From the NCBI GenBank assembly GCA_036511675.1, contig DATCBU010000087.1:1-28279 (forward strand): a stretch of 28,279 bases of DNA, in the 5' to 3' direction. Numbering within the stretch: position 1 is the first letter of the stretch; each line of letters begins with the position of its first letter. The notes under the pieces were generated by a model that saw nothing but the letters and a program-made list of their open reading frames with translations, was not told where the DNA came from and did no database searches. This DNA comes from Chersky-840 sp036511675 (GTDB lineage: Bacteria; Actinomycetota; Acidimicrobiia; Acidimicrobiales; UBA8190). Below are positions 1 to 7,017 of the stretch, one piece after another. The position numbers and the translations under genes are program-made.

Positions 1-478
1 CGTCATCGCCCTGGCGCCCATGCTGCTGCAGCTCCTGCCGCGCTCGGGGGGCATGGCCGAGCTCCTGGGCAAGCTGGTGGCGCCCTTCAGCCTCTTCGCC
101 GTGGTGTTCTCCTTTCTCGCCGCCTGGGTGGTCGACCTCACAGGCGACTACCGGACCATCTGGCTGTGGCCGGCCGCGGCGGGGATCGTCCAGGCGGTGG
201 TGATGTGCTGGTTGCGCATCCCCAAGGGCCAGGAACGCGCCGAGATGGGCGACCTGGTGCAGCGCATGGGGGACTCGGTCATGGAGCAGGTCACGGGACG
301 AGACCGGTCATTGCTCGGCGGCGTCGTGACGGCGGCGGACGCCGACTCGGCGTCGGTCTTCGACATGGCCCGCCACGTCCTCGGCAACCCCTACGAGGAG
401 CACTCCGACGAGCAGTCCGAAGCACCCCCCGACGACGCCCCGCCGCCCGGAGGGACGGCCCCCCCTTTCCCCGCGTAG
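1..478 (+). CDS. C-terminal fragment of a multi-pass membrane transporter (MFS-like)
   Basis: The reading frame is already open at base 2, so the gene starts outside the window and only about the last 158 residues are visible. Two hydrophobic segments can be seen, one around VAPFSLFAVVFSFLAAWVV and a second around IWLWPAAAGIVQAVVMCWL. They are separated by a short polar loop (DLTGDYRT) and followed by a positively charged IPKGQER junction. This looks like the last two helices of a major facilitator type transporter. A cytoplasmic-looking hydrophilic tail of roughly 85 residues follows, ending in an Asp/Glu- and Pro-rich stretch. No substrate-specific motif is present in the fragment, so the family call is an inference from topology only; another polytopic membrane protein is possible. 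The next gene begins 80 bases downstream with its own ribosome binding site. Confidence 0.5.
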   Translation, partial: VIALAPMLLQLLPRSGGMAELLGKLVAPFSLFAVVFSFLAAWVVDLTGDYRTIWLWPAAAGIVQAVVMCWLRIPKGQERAEMGDLVQRMGDSVMEQVTGRDRSLLGGVVTAADADSASVFDMARHVLGNPYEEHSDEQSEAPPDDAPPPGGTAPPFPA

Positions 479-558
479 CATCGGGGCGTCCGTGTGCGCG
501 TGGCGCATCGGCCCGTGACCGGTCGATCCGGCCCGGGAGCCAGTCAGGAGGGTGGGTC

Positions 559-1977
559 ATGGAGGTACGCGACAAGCTCTACATCGGTGGGGCCTGGGTG
601 GCCTCGACGGGCACGGGTGTGATCGAGGTCGTCAACTCAACCACCGAGGAAGTCATCGGGACCATCCCGGCCGGGACACCCGAGGACGTGGACCGCGCCG
701 CACATTGTGCTGCCGACGCCTTCGCGGAATGGTCCGCCACGTCGCGAGAAGAGCGGTCGAAGACCCTCGCGCGGGTCCAGGAGGCGCTGTCGGCGCGCAC
801 GACGGAGATCGCCACGCTGATCTCGCAGGAGGTCGGCATGCCCTTCACGCTGTCGAACCTCATCCAGGTGGGCCTGCCCGTGATGAGCTTCGCCGCCGCG
901 GCCCAGCTCGCCACCGAGTTCCCCTTCGAGGAAGAGGTGGGGAATTCGCTCATCGTCCGGGAGCCCGTCGGTGTGGTGGGCGCCATCACACCGTGGAACT
1001 ATCCGCTGCACCAGATCGCGGCCAAGGTGGCGCCGGCCCTGGCGGCGGGATGCACCGTGGTGCTGAAGCCCAGCGAGGTGGCGCCGCTCAACGCCTTCAT
1101 CCTGGCGGAGATCCTCGACGACATCGGCCTGCCGCCGGGCGTGTTCAACCTCGTGACCGGTGTCGGGCCGGTGGTCGGTGAGGCCATCGCGTCGCACCCG
1201 CTCGTCGACATGGTGTCGTTCACGGGCTCAACCCGCGCCGGAAAGCGCGTCATGGCCCTGGCTGCCGACGGCGTGAAGCGCGTGGCGCTCGAGCTCGGCG
1301 GGAAGTCCCCCAACGTCATCCTCGAAGATGCCGATCTCTCCGCCGCCGTGCCCGCCGGTGTAGCGGCCTGCTACATCAACTCGGGCCAGACCTGCTCGGC
1401 GCTGACGCGCATGCTGGTGCCCAGGTCGCGTCTGGCCGAGGTCGAGGCCTTGGCGGTGGAGACGGCCGAGACCTACAAGCCCGGCGACCCGTTCGAGGGC
1501 GACACCCGACTCGGCCCGCTCGTGTCCTCGACCCAACTCGAGCGTGTGCGTGGCTACATCAAAAAGGGTGTCGACGAAGGCGCGACGTTGCTCACCGGCG
1601 GTGCGGAACTCCCCGAGGGCCTCGACAAGGGGTACTTCGTGCGCCCCACGGTGTTCTCCAACGTCACGCGCGACATGACCATCGCCCAGGAGGAGATCTT
1701 CGGGCCCGTCCTGTCGATCATCCCCTACGACACCGAGGAAGAAGCGGTCGAGATCGCCAACGACACCGTGTACGGCCTGGCCGGCGGGGTGTGGGCCGGC
1801 GACAAGGACCACGCCGAGCGTGTGGCCCGGAGGCTTCGCAGCGGTCAGGTGGAGGTCAACGGGGGAGGCTTCAACCCCCTGGCGCCCTTCGGCGGCTACA
1901 AGCAGTCCGGCATCGGGCGTGAGCTGGGCAAGTACGGCCTCGAGGAATACCTGGAGGTCAAGGCGCTCCAGCGCTGA
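559..1977 (+). CDS. NAD(P)-dependent aldehyde dehydrogenase (ALDH superfamily)
   Basis: This 472-residue protein has the full-length ALDH fold and oxidises an aldehyde to the carboxylate with NAD(P)+ in the cytoplasm. The cofactor-site motif TPWNYP (Asn147) is present. So is the general-base motif LELGGKSPN, with Glu245, and the nucleophile motif NSGQTCSA, with Cys279. The C-terminal EEIFGPVLSII and NDTVYGLAGGVW motifs follow, and then a FGGYKQSGIGRE segment. All catalytic residues of the family are intact. The ATG at 559 is chosen because AGGAGGG lies about eight bases upstream; the open frame continues further upstream (to 166) but overlaps the previous gene and shows no homology there. The substrate cannot be read from sequence. 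It resembles the broad-specificity aliphatic/aromatic ALDHs that are numerous in actinobacteria. It appears to be a single-gene unit. Confidence 0.93.
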   Translation: MEVRDKLYIGGAWVASTGTGVIEVVNSTTEEVIGTIPAGTPEDVDRAAHCAADAFAEWSATSREERSKTLARVQEALSARTTEIATLISQEVGMPFTLSNLIQVGLPVMSFAAAAQLATEFPFEEEVGNSLIVREPVGVVGAITPWNYPLHQIAAKVAPALAAGCTVVLKPSEVAPLNAFILAEILDDIGLPPGVFNLVTGVGPVVGEAIASHPLVDMVSFTGSTRAGKRVMALAADGVKRVALELGGKSPNVILEDADLSAAVPAGVAACYINSGQTCSALTRMLVPRSRLAEVEALAVETAETYKPGDPFEGDTRLGPLVSSTQLERVRGYIKKGVDEGATLLTGGAELPEGLDKGYFVRPTVFSNVTRDMTIAQEEIFGPVLSIIPYDTEEEAVEIANDTVYGLAGGVWAGDKDHAERVARRLRSGQVEVNGGGFNPLAPFGGYKQSGIGRELGKYGLEEYLEVKALQR

Positions 1978-1998
1978 GCCCCTCCGGCGCGCCGGCTG

Positions 1999-2092
1999 GG
2001 TAGGGTGCGCTCATCAATTCTGGTGATTGCCGGGCTGGGTGCCGACGTCAACAGTGGGGGCCGGGACCGCTGAGGTCTCGGACGGAGGGACA
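1999..2092 (+). promoter_or_regulatory. Candidate promoter and leader of the GH26-like gene
   Basis: A TAGGGT hexamer at 2001-2006 resembles the actinobacterial -10 consensus TANNNT. It would place a transcript start near 2013. The leader of about 80 bases ends in GGAGGGACA just before the GTG at 2093. No convincing -35 is visible. A perfect 12-base palindrome (CCGGCGCGCCGG) lies just upstream at 1984-1995. The assignment rests on motif position only. Confidence 0.3.
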
Positions 2093-3622
2093 GTGGAAAC
2101 CGGGGGACGGGTCTTCACGCCACGGAGACCGAGGAGGCTGCTGGCGCTGGCCGCGGCCATGGTCGTCGTCGCATCCCTGGGTGCCGTGGCGGGCCCGGCC
2201 GGGGCGCGCCCGGAGCGGTTCCACGGTGCCGCGCCCGGATCGGTGACGTGCCAGCTGTCGGGGACCGTGTCCTTCAACCCGCGCCTATCGGCGTCGCAAT
2301 CCACGGCGCACCCGTCGCGCCTCACCGGCAGGCTCTCGGGTTGTCGCACGTCCAACGCGGCGGTGACGATCACCTCGGGCCGCGTGACCGAGACGTTCAA
2401 GGCCAGCCCGCTCAACTGCGCCACGTTGTCGAGCACCGGGGCCCCGGCCTCGCTGACCGTGGCGTGGAAGGGCAACGCCTTCGGTCACCGCGCCTCGTTC
2501 ACCAAGACGAGAGAGACCAACAACGCGTCGCAGGTCGTGACCAACGGACGCGGCTTCGAGGGTTTCGCCGTGCCCGGAGCGGGGGGGCGCTCCAGCACGA
2601 GCGGGTCCTTCGCCGCCGCGTCGGGATCGACGTCCAACGCCTATACGACGCTCACGCACGGGGCGCTGGATTCGATGTGCCGGAGCGCCAAGGGCGTGGC
2701 CAAGCTGACGGTGGCCGGCACCATCACCCTGGGCTCGGGGGTGGCCCAGGGTGGGAAGTACGCCGTTGCTCTCGGTGCCTACGCCGGCTACGCCAATCCC
2801 GACGGGCTGGTCAGCTTCGAGTTGGCCACCGGGGCGCATCTCACCTACGCCACGGACTATCTCGCCAAGGGCCAGGGTTGGGCGGCGATGGCCGAGGCCC
2901 CCGGTGCCTCGGCGTGGAGCCACTCGGGGTTCCGCCTGGTGATGGCGGTCCCCATCCTGCCCGGTGTGGGGACGCTGGCCCAAGGCGCCACCGGTGCCTA
3001 CAACCAGTACTTCACCACCCTGGCCAAGAACCTCGTGAGCGCCGGTGAAGCCAACGCCATCTTGCGCCTGGGGTGGGAGTTCAACGGAAACTGGTACCGG
3101 TGGTCCGTCCAGAGCAGTGCCGACGCGGCGAACTTCGTCAAGTACTGGCAGCACATCGTGACCACCATGCGGGCCGTGCACGGCCAGAGTTTCAAGTTCT
3201 CGTGGAACCCCAATGGCCCCAGCCCCACGAGCTACAGCCCCGACCAGGCCTATCCCGGCAACGCTTATGTCGACTACGTCGGGACCGACCAGTACGACAA
3301 CTTCTGGGGCAGCCCCTTCACGCCCTCGGCCGCCTGGGCCAACGACCTTTCCCAGCAGTGGGGGCTCAATTGGCTGGCGTCGTTCGCCGTCGCCCACGCC
3401 AAGCCCATCGGCATCCCCGAATGGTCCGACGAGTACCGACCCGACGGGCACGGGCTCGGGGACGACCCGTCGTTCATGGACGCCATGGCGGCCTGGTTCG
3501 TCTCGCACAAGGTGGCCTTCGCCGACATCTGGTCGTACGACTCCTCGTCGACCTACCGCAACAACATCCTCGACGGCACCTTCCCCAAGTCCCTGGCCGA
3601 GTTCAAGGTGGACTTCGGCTGA
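2093..3622 (+). CDS. Secreted two-domain protein with GH26-like (clan GH-A) glycoside hydrolase domain
   Basis: A secreted protein of 509 residues. The start is taken as GTG 2093 because GGAGGG precedes it closely and because it gives a clean signal peptide: an Arg-rich n-region (RRPRR), a hydrophobic core LLALAAAMVVVASLGAVA, and a likely cleavage after AGA near residue 40. In-frame TTG 2027 and GTG 2054 are alternatives. Residues about 48-215 form a Ser/Thr/Gly-rich region with four cysteines (TCQLSG, SGCRTS, LNCATL, SMCRSA). It probably forms a disulfide-bonded beta domain whose family I cannot name. From about residue 219 onward lies a GH26-like barrel. LRLGWEFNGNWYRW carries the probable acid/base Glu329, and GIPEWSDEY the probable nucleophile Glu443. 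GH26 enzymes act on beta-mannans or related beta-glycans. The His that usually precedes the acid/base Glu in mannanases is Trp here, so substrate is uncertain. The gene stands alone between an aldehyde dehydrogenase and a PadR regulator. Confidence 0.75.
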   Translation: METGGRVFTPRRPRRLLALAAAMVVVASLGAVAGPAGARPERFHGAAPGSVTCQLSGTVSFNPRLSASQSTAHPSRLTGRLSGCRTSNAAVTITSGRVTETFKASPLNCATLSSTGAPASLTVAWKGNAFGHRASFTKTRETNNASQVVTNGRGFEGFAVPGAGGRSSTSGSFAAASGSTSNAYTTLTHGALDSMCRSAKGVAKLTVAGTITLGSGVAQGGKYAVALGAYAGYANPDGLVSFELATGAHLTYATDYLAKGQGWAAMAEAPGASAWSHSGFRLVMAVPILPGVGTLAQGATGAYNQYFTTLAKNLVSAGEANAILRLGWEFNGNWYRWSVQSSADAANFVKYWQHIVTTMRAVHGQSFKFSWNPNGPSPTSYSPDQAYPGNAYVDYVGTDQYDNFWGSPFTPSAAWANDLSQQWGLNWLASFAVAHAKPIGIPEWSDEYRPDGHGLGDDPSFMDAMAAWFVSHKVAFADIWSYDSSSTYRNNILDGTFPKSLAEFKVDFG

Positions 3623-3647
3623 GGGCCACCCGGCATCACACCGGGGG

Positions 3648-3676
3648 TTGCTCTGCGATAGTTAACGATATATCAT
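3648..3676 (+). promoter_or_regulatory. Promoter of padR-like gene with operator-like repeats in the spacer
   Basis: TTGCTC (3648-3653, weak -35) and TATCAT (3671-3676, five of six -10 matches) are separated by exactly 17 bases. The spacer holds CGATA at 3656-3660 and again at 3666-3670, one helical turn apart. It also holds the palindromes GTTAAC (3661-3666) and GATATATC (3667-3674). This AT-rich island in a very GC-rich region is the expected place for an autoregulatory PadR operator. The ATG at 3675 lies within the -10 and so is not the likely start. Motif reading only; not verified. Confidence 0.55.
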
Positions 3677-3743
3677 GGCACTACGAGAACAGTCTGGGCA
3701 GTGGGCCCGGGCCGACAGTCGACACAGGAAAGATGCGAAGACC

Positions 3744-4286
3744 ATGCACGGACACATGAAGATGCGGGGACGTCACGGCCGGCCGCCCTGGGCCTACGGC
3801 GAATGGGGAGCGGACCGGGGCAACTGGCGCGGTGGGGGCCGGCGCATGCGGCGCGGCGACATCCGGACGGCCCTGCTCAGCGGGCTCACCGACGGCCCGG
3901 CCCACGGGTACGAGCTCATCGGGCGCCTGGAGGAGAAGAGCGGGGGCACCTGGCGGCCTAGCCCCGGCTCGGTGTACCCCACTCTGCAGCTGTTCGAGGA
4001 CGAGGGCCTGGTGCGCTCCGAGGAGCGCGACGGCAAGCGGGTGTACGAGCTCACCGACGCCGGCCGGACCGAGGCGGCCGAGCGCGTCGAGAAGTACGGG
4101 AACACCCCGTGGGACACCGACGCCGACTTCGCCACGGAATTCCAAGGGCTCATGCGGGCCGCCGCGCACCTCATGGGCGCGGCCAAGCAGATCGCCCGCG
4201 CCGGTGACCCGGTGCAGATGGAGCGGGCCACCGCCGCCATCCGGGCCACGGGCAAGGAGCTCTACAAGATCCTGGCCGAAGACTGA
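3744..4286 (+). CDS. PadR family transcriptional regulator
   Basis: A DNA-binding repressor of 180 residues. Residues about 38-112 form the PadR winged helix. RRGDIRTALLSGLTDGPAHGYELIGRLEE gives helices 1-2. SPGSVYPTLQLFEDEGLV is the recognition helix, and DGKRVYELTDAGR the beta wing. A C-terminal helical part (about 125-180) would mediate dimer formation. The N-terminus (MHGHMKMRGRHGRPPW) is rich in His, Arg and Gly, as in other actinobacterial PadR proteins with a basic N-terminal arm. I chose ATG 3744 over ATG 3675 because the latter sits inside the -10 and operator-like element. AGGAAAG lies about 11 bases upstream of 3744. PadR proteins commonly repress their own promoter and a neighbouring transporter or enzyme gene in response to small molecules. 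No transporter is adjacent here, so the target is unknown. The gene converges on the cyclase gene with 16 bases between the stop codons. Confidence 0.88.
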   Translation: MHGHMKMRGRHGRPPWAYGEWGADRGNWRGGGRRMRRGDIRTALLSGLTDGPAHGYELIGRLEEKSGGTWRPSPGSVYPTLQLFEDEGLVRSEERDGKRVYELTDAGRTEAAERVEKYGNTPWDTDADFATEFQGLMRAAAHLMGAAKQIARAGDPVQMERATAAIRATGKELYKILAED

Positions 4287-4302
4287 GCGGTGCGACCGAG
4301 CC

Positions 4303-5433
4303 TCAACGCAGCGCGAACAGCCGCACCGGCTCGTCGATGCCGCGCAGGGCCTGTGCCGTGAGCTCGACGACGTCGAACCACGAGTCGCCGGCGGCGGGCT
4401 CGCCCAGCGCGGCGCGTACAGGCTCGGTGATCACCACCGATCCGGGCTCGGCCACTTTCACGGCGCGCGCCACGAGGTTCACGAGCGGACCGAAGTAGTC
4501 GCCGTCGCGCGCCCCCACGGTGCCGTACCCGACAGCACCGCGTGCCGCGGGGAGTGCGGCATCGATCGCCACCGCCCGGCACAACTCGAGGGCGATGTGC
4601 GCCGCGTCTGCTGCGGTGGGGGCCAGGAACATCGCTTCGTCGCCGATCAGCTTCACGACGCGGCCGTCATGGGCCGAGGCGATGTCCCACGCCGCGGCCT
4701 CGAACCCGCCCAGCGCCATGGCGTGCTCCTTCAAGGTGAGGCCGCTGGCCCAGGGCGTCGATCCCACCAGGTCGACGAAGCCGAGGCCCACGGTGACGGC
4801 GTGCTCGTCGACTTCGAGGGTGCGTTCGGCCACCGAGCGGCGGATGGCCAGGGTCATGTGCTCGCGCAGCAGATTGGTCATCAACCCCGGTGTGACGGCG
4901 ATGAAGGTGGCCGTGCCGTCCTCGCCCGCACGGGCCCGGGCCAGTTCGGTGGTCTCCGGGCTCAGGACAGGCAGGCGCTCGGTGAGGAACACGCTGACGG
5001 CCGCCTCGGCGATCCTGGCCACGGCCGCTCCCAGAACCCGGGTGAAGGACAAGGTGGCCGTCTCGCCGAAGAGCGCCGCGCCCGCCTCGAACGACACCAC
5101 GTCCTCGACCACCGACGACGGCAGCCCGGGGTGGCCCGGGTCACCGAGATCGGTGGGGAGTCCCGCCGCCAGCCGGACACGCCGCACCCGGTCCACCGTG
5201 GTGGCGCCCGCGGACGCCACCGCCTCGATGGGCAGGGCGTCGCCCGGGGCCTGCAAGGGGAGCTCGGAGGCCAGTGCCGCCAGCGCCCCGGACCGGGCCG
5301 CGTCGACCATCGCCTCCAGCGTCACGCCGCGTCCGTCGAGGTACTGCAGGAGCTCGAGGCGTTCGGCGCCGTCGGGGGCGTCGGGGTCGTAGATCCCCGC
5401 TTCGGCGAATTCCTCGGCGCGCCGCGCCGGCAT
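4303..5433 (-). CDS. Class III adenylyl cyclase with N-terminal regulatory domain
   Basis: A 376-residue protein that makes cAMP from ATP. The C-terminal cyclase homology domain spans about residues 212-342 and holds all canonical residues. FVDLVGST carries metal ligand Asp221, and KLIGDEAMF carries adenine-specifying Lys261 and metal ligand Asp265. GDYFGPLVNLVARAV carries Asp312 (adenine recognition) and transition-state residues Asn319 and Arg323. Lys plus Asp marks an adenylyl rather than guanylyl cyclase. The N-terminal 200 residues have no membrane segment and are helical-looking (LLQYLDGRGVTLEAMVDAARSG near the start). This matches the soluble Rv1264-type architecture, in which the N-terminal domain is an autoinhibitory pH sensor; that functional parallel is inference. 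The ATG lies 21 bases after the fabI stop on the same strand, so the two genes may be cotranscribed. The ribosome binding site is weak (GGAACG). Confidence 0.88.
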   Translation of the reverse strand: MPARRAEEFAEAGIYDPDAPDGAERLELLQYLDGRGVTLEAMVDAARSGALAALASELPLQAPGDALPIEAVASAGATTVDRVRRVRLAAGLPTDLGDPGHPGLPSSVVEDVVSFEAGAALFGETATLSFTRVLGAAVARIAEAAVSVFLTERLPVLSPETTELARARAGEDGTATFIAVTPGLMTNLLREHMTLAIRRSVAERTLEVDEHAVTVGLGFVDLVGSTPWASGLTLKEHAMALGGFEAAAWDIASAHDGRVVKLIGDEAMFLAPTAADAAHIALELCRAVAIDAALPAARGAVGYGTVGARDGDYFGPLVNLVARAVKVAEPGSVVITEPVRAALGEPAAGDSWFDVVELTAQALRGIDEPVRLFALR

Positions 5434-5454
5434 GGGGACGAGCCCGTTCCGAGA

Positions 5455-6240
5455 TCAGGCGCCCATGGCGTGGACGCCCCCGTCGACGTGCACCATCTCG
5501 CCTGTGGTCATGGGGAACCAGTCCGAGAGCAGGGCCACACAGGCCCGGGCCACGGGCTCGGAGTCGTTGACGTCCCACCCCAACGGGGCGCGGTCGCCCC
5601 AGGTGTCCTCGAAACCCTTGAAGCTGGGGATCGACTTGGCGGCCATAGTGCGCACCGGGCCCGCCGCCACCAGGTTGACCCTGATGCCTGCGGGCCCGAG
5701 GTCACGCGCCAGGTACCGCGCCAGAGACTCGAGCGCGGCCTTGGCCACGCCCATCCAGTCGTAGGCGGGCCAGGCCACTCGGGCGTCGAAGTCGAGTGCC
5801 ACCACCGAGGCGCCGCCCGCGGCCACGAGCAGCGGGTGGAGTGCTCCGACGAGCGCCTTGAGCGAGTACGCCGAGATCTGCAGGGCCACGGCCACCTGCT
5901 CCCACTCGGCGCGCAGGATGTCACCGCCCAGGCATTCCTGGGGCGCGAAGCCGATGGCGTGGAGGATGCCGTCGAGACGGCCCCAACGCGCCGTGAGGTC
6001 GGCGGCGGCCGCCTCGAGATGGGCGGGGTCGACGACGTCGAGCTCGATGACATCGACGGGGGTCTCGAGCTTGCGTGCCGTGCGCCTCGTGAGCGAGAGT
6101 CCGCGACCCGCCCCCGACAGCACCAGCTCGGCTCCCTCGGCCTGGGCCCGACGGGCCACGCCGAACGCCAACGACGCGTCGGTGAGCACGCCGGTGATGA
6201 GGATCCGCTTCCCCGACAGGAGCCCGTCGCCCGATGACAC
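5455..6240 (-). CDS. fabI: Enoyl-[acyl-carrier-protein] reductase (NADH), FabI/InhA-like
   Basis: This 261-residue short-chain dehydrogenase reduces trans-2-enoyl-ACP in the last step of fatty acid elongation. The cofactor loop is GVLTDASLAFG (Ser23 equivalent to the NAD-contacting Ser of InhA). LDVVD follows, then HAIGFAP. The catalytic segment is DFDARVAWPAYDWMGVAKAALE, with Tyr160 and Lys167 in the YX6K spacing typical of FabI. The segment LVAAGPVRTMAAKSI and C-terminal TTGEMVHVDGG also match. Overall it reads more like mycobacterial InhA than E. coli FabI. The InhA Ser94 position (HSIGF) is Ala95 here. The GTG at 6240 (VSSGDGLLSGKRI) is chosen because the domain begins just after it. Minus-strand TAGGGT lies eight bases upstream with no ribosome binding site, which suggests a leaderless transcript. 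The upstream extension of the open frame is non-homologous, arginine-rich and crosses the divergent promoter region. No fabG/mabA partner is adjacent. Confidence 0.92.
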   Translation of the reverse strand: MSSGDGLLSGKRILITGVLTDASLAFGVARRAQAEGAELVLSGAGRGLSLTRRTARKLETPVDVIELDVVDPAHLEAAAADLTARWGRLDGILHAIGFAPQECLGGDILRAEWEQVAVALQISAYSLKALVGALHPLLVAAGGASVVALDFDARVAWPAYDWMGVAKAALESLARYLARDLGPAGIRVNLVAAGPVRTMAAKSIPSFKGFEDTWGDRAPLGWDVNDSEPVARACVALLSDWFPMTTGEMVHVDGGVHAMGA

Positions 6241-6254
6241 TGCGGGCGACCCTA
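6241..6254 (-). promoter_or_regulatory. Candidate leaderless promoter -10 for fabI
   Basis: On the minus strand TAGGGT occupies 6254-6249 and is followed by eight bases and then the GTG start at 6240. No Shine-Dalgarno sequence is present. The spacing fits a transcript that begins at or next to the start codon. The -35 is not recognisable. Confidence 0.35.
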
Positions 6255-6350
6255 CCCGAGCCACCCGCGCCCACCGGGCCGCACCGGTGAGGGGGCTGCG
6301 AGGGACAGGGCTGAACCAGGGCCCGGAGCCGTTGTGCCAGTGTGTTCGGA

Positions 6351-7007
6351 ATGAACGTCGGGATCCTCGGGGGGACCGGGCCACTGGGCCGGGGTCTCGG
6401 GCTGCGCCTCGCCGCGGGGGGCGCATCGGTCACCATCGGGTCGCGCCACGAGGGGCGCGCCGCCGAGGTGGTCGCCGCCCTGCACGAGGCCTGGCCGCGG
6501 CGCCTGACCATCGTCGGCGCCGCCAACGAGGCCGCGGCGGCGTGCGACGTCGTGGTGGTGGCCACCCCCTGGGACGCCGTGCTGTCCACGGTGACGCCCC
6601 TGGCGGCGGGGCTCGAGGGCAAGGTCGTGGTGTCGGTGGCCAATGCGCTGGTGAAGCAGGGGCGCGAGATGCACGCCCTGGTGCCGCCCCGGGGGTCGAT
6701 GGCCGGCGCCGTCCAGGCCGCGCTGCCCGGGGTCCGGGTGGCTGCTGCCGGTCACCACCTGCCGGCCTCGGAGCTGGAGGATCTCGAGTCGACGCTCGGT
6801 GCCGACGTGCTCGTGTGCTCGGACCATCCCGATGCCACCGCCACGGCCATGGCCCTCGTCGCCTCGATCGACGGCCTGCGTCCTCTCGATGCCGGCAGCC
6901 TGGCCCAGGCGGCGGCCATCGAGGCCTTCACCGCCGTGCTCGTGACCCTGAACATCCGGTACAAGGCCCACAGCTCCTTGGGGCTCACCGGCCTCGACCA
7001 CGTATGA
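6351..7007 (+). CDS. npdG: NADPH-dependent F420 reductase-like protein (NpdG/Fno family)
   Basis: A 218-residue Rossmann protein. MNVGILGGTGPLGRGLGLRLA is the dinucleotide-binding turn. TIGSRHEGRA carries the Ser-Arg pair typical of NADP phosphate recognition. VVVVATPWDAV and KVVVSVANAL fit the rest of the fold. The C-terminal GSLAQAAAIEAFTAVLVTLNIRYKAHSSLGLTG is the helical segment characteristic of F420H2:NADP+ oxidoreductases. Members exchange hydride between coenzyme F420 and NADP+. ATG 6351 is preferred over in-frame GTG 6342 because it aligns with the conserved N-terminus. No strong ribosome binding site is visible. The stop lies 10 bases before mshC, so it probably leads the mshC-thrS-HIT unit. 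The gene is divergent from fabI. Some family members act on other substrates, so activity is predicted at family level. Confidence 0.82.
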   Translation: MNVGILGGTGPLGRGLGLRLAAGGASVTIGSRHEGRAAEVVAALHEAWPRRLTIVGAANEAAAACDVVVVATPWDAVLSTVTPLAAGLEGKVVVSVANALVKQGREMHALVPPRGSMAGAVQAALPGVRVAAAGHHLPASELEDLESTLGADVLVCSDHPDATATAMALVASIDGLRPLDAGSLAQAAAIEAFTAVLVTLNIRYKAHSSLGLTGLDHV

Positions 7008-7017
7008 CCCCGACCCC

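Noticed and set aside
1984..1995. Perfect palindrome CCGGCGCGCCGG between the aldehyde dehydrogenase and GH26-like genes
   Set aside because: It has no loop or T-run and in this GC content such palindromes arise easily; neither a terminator nor an operator can be supported.
3629..3645. Hairpin CCCGG-7-CCGGG after the GH26-like gene
   Set aside because: A five-pair stem with no T-run is too weak to call a terminator, although some termination before the padR promoter is plausible.
3832..6237. 801-codon open frame on the plus strand across padR, the cyclase and fabI
   Set aside because: It is antisense or out of frame to three recognisable genes, has no conserved motif, and is Arg/Gly/Pro/His-rich as expected from GC bias.
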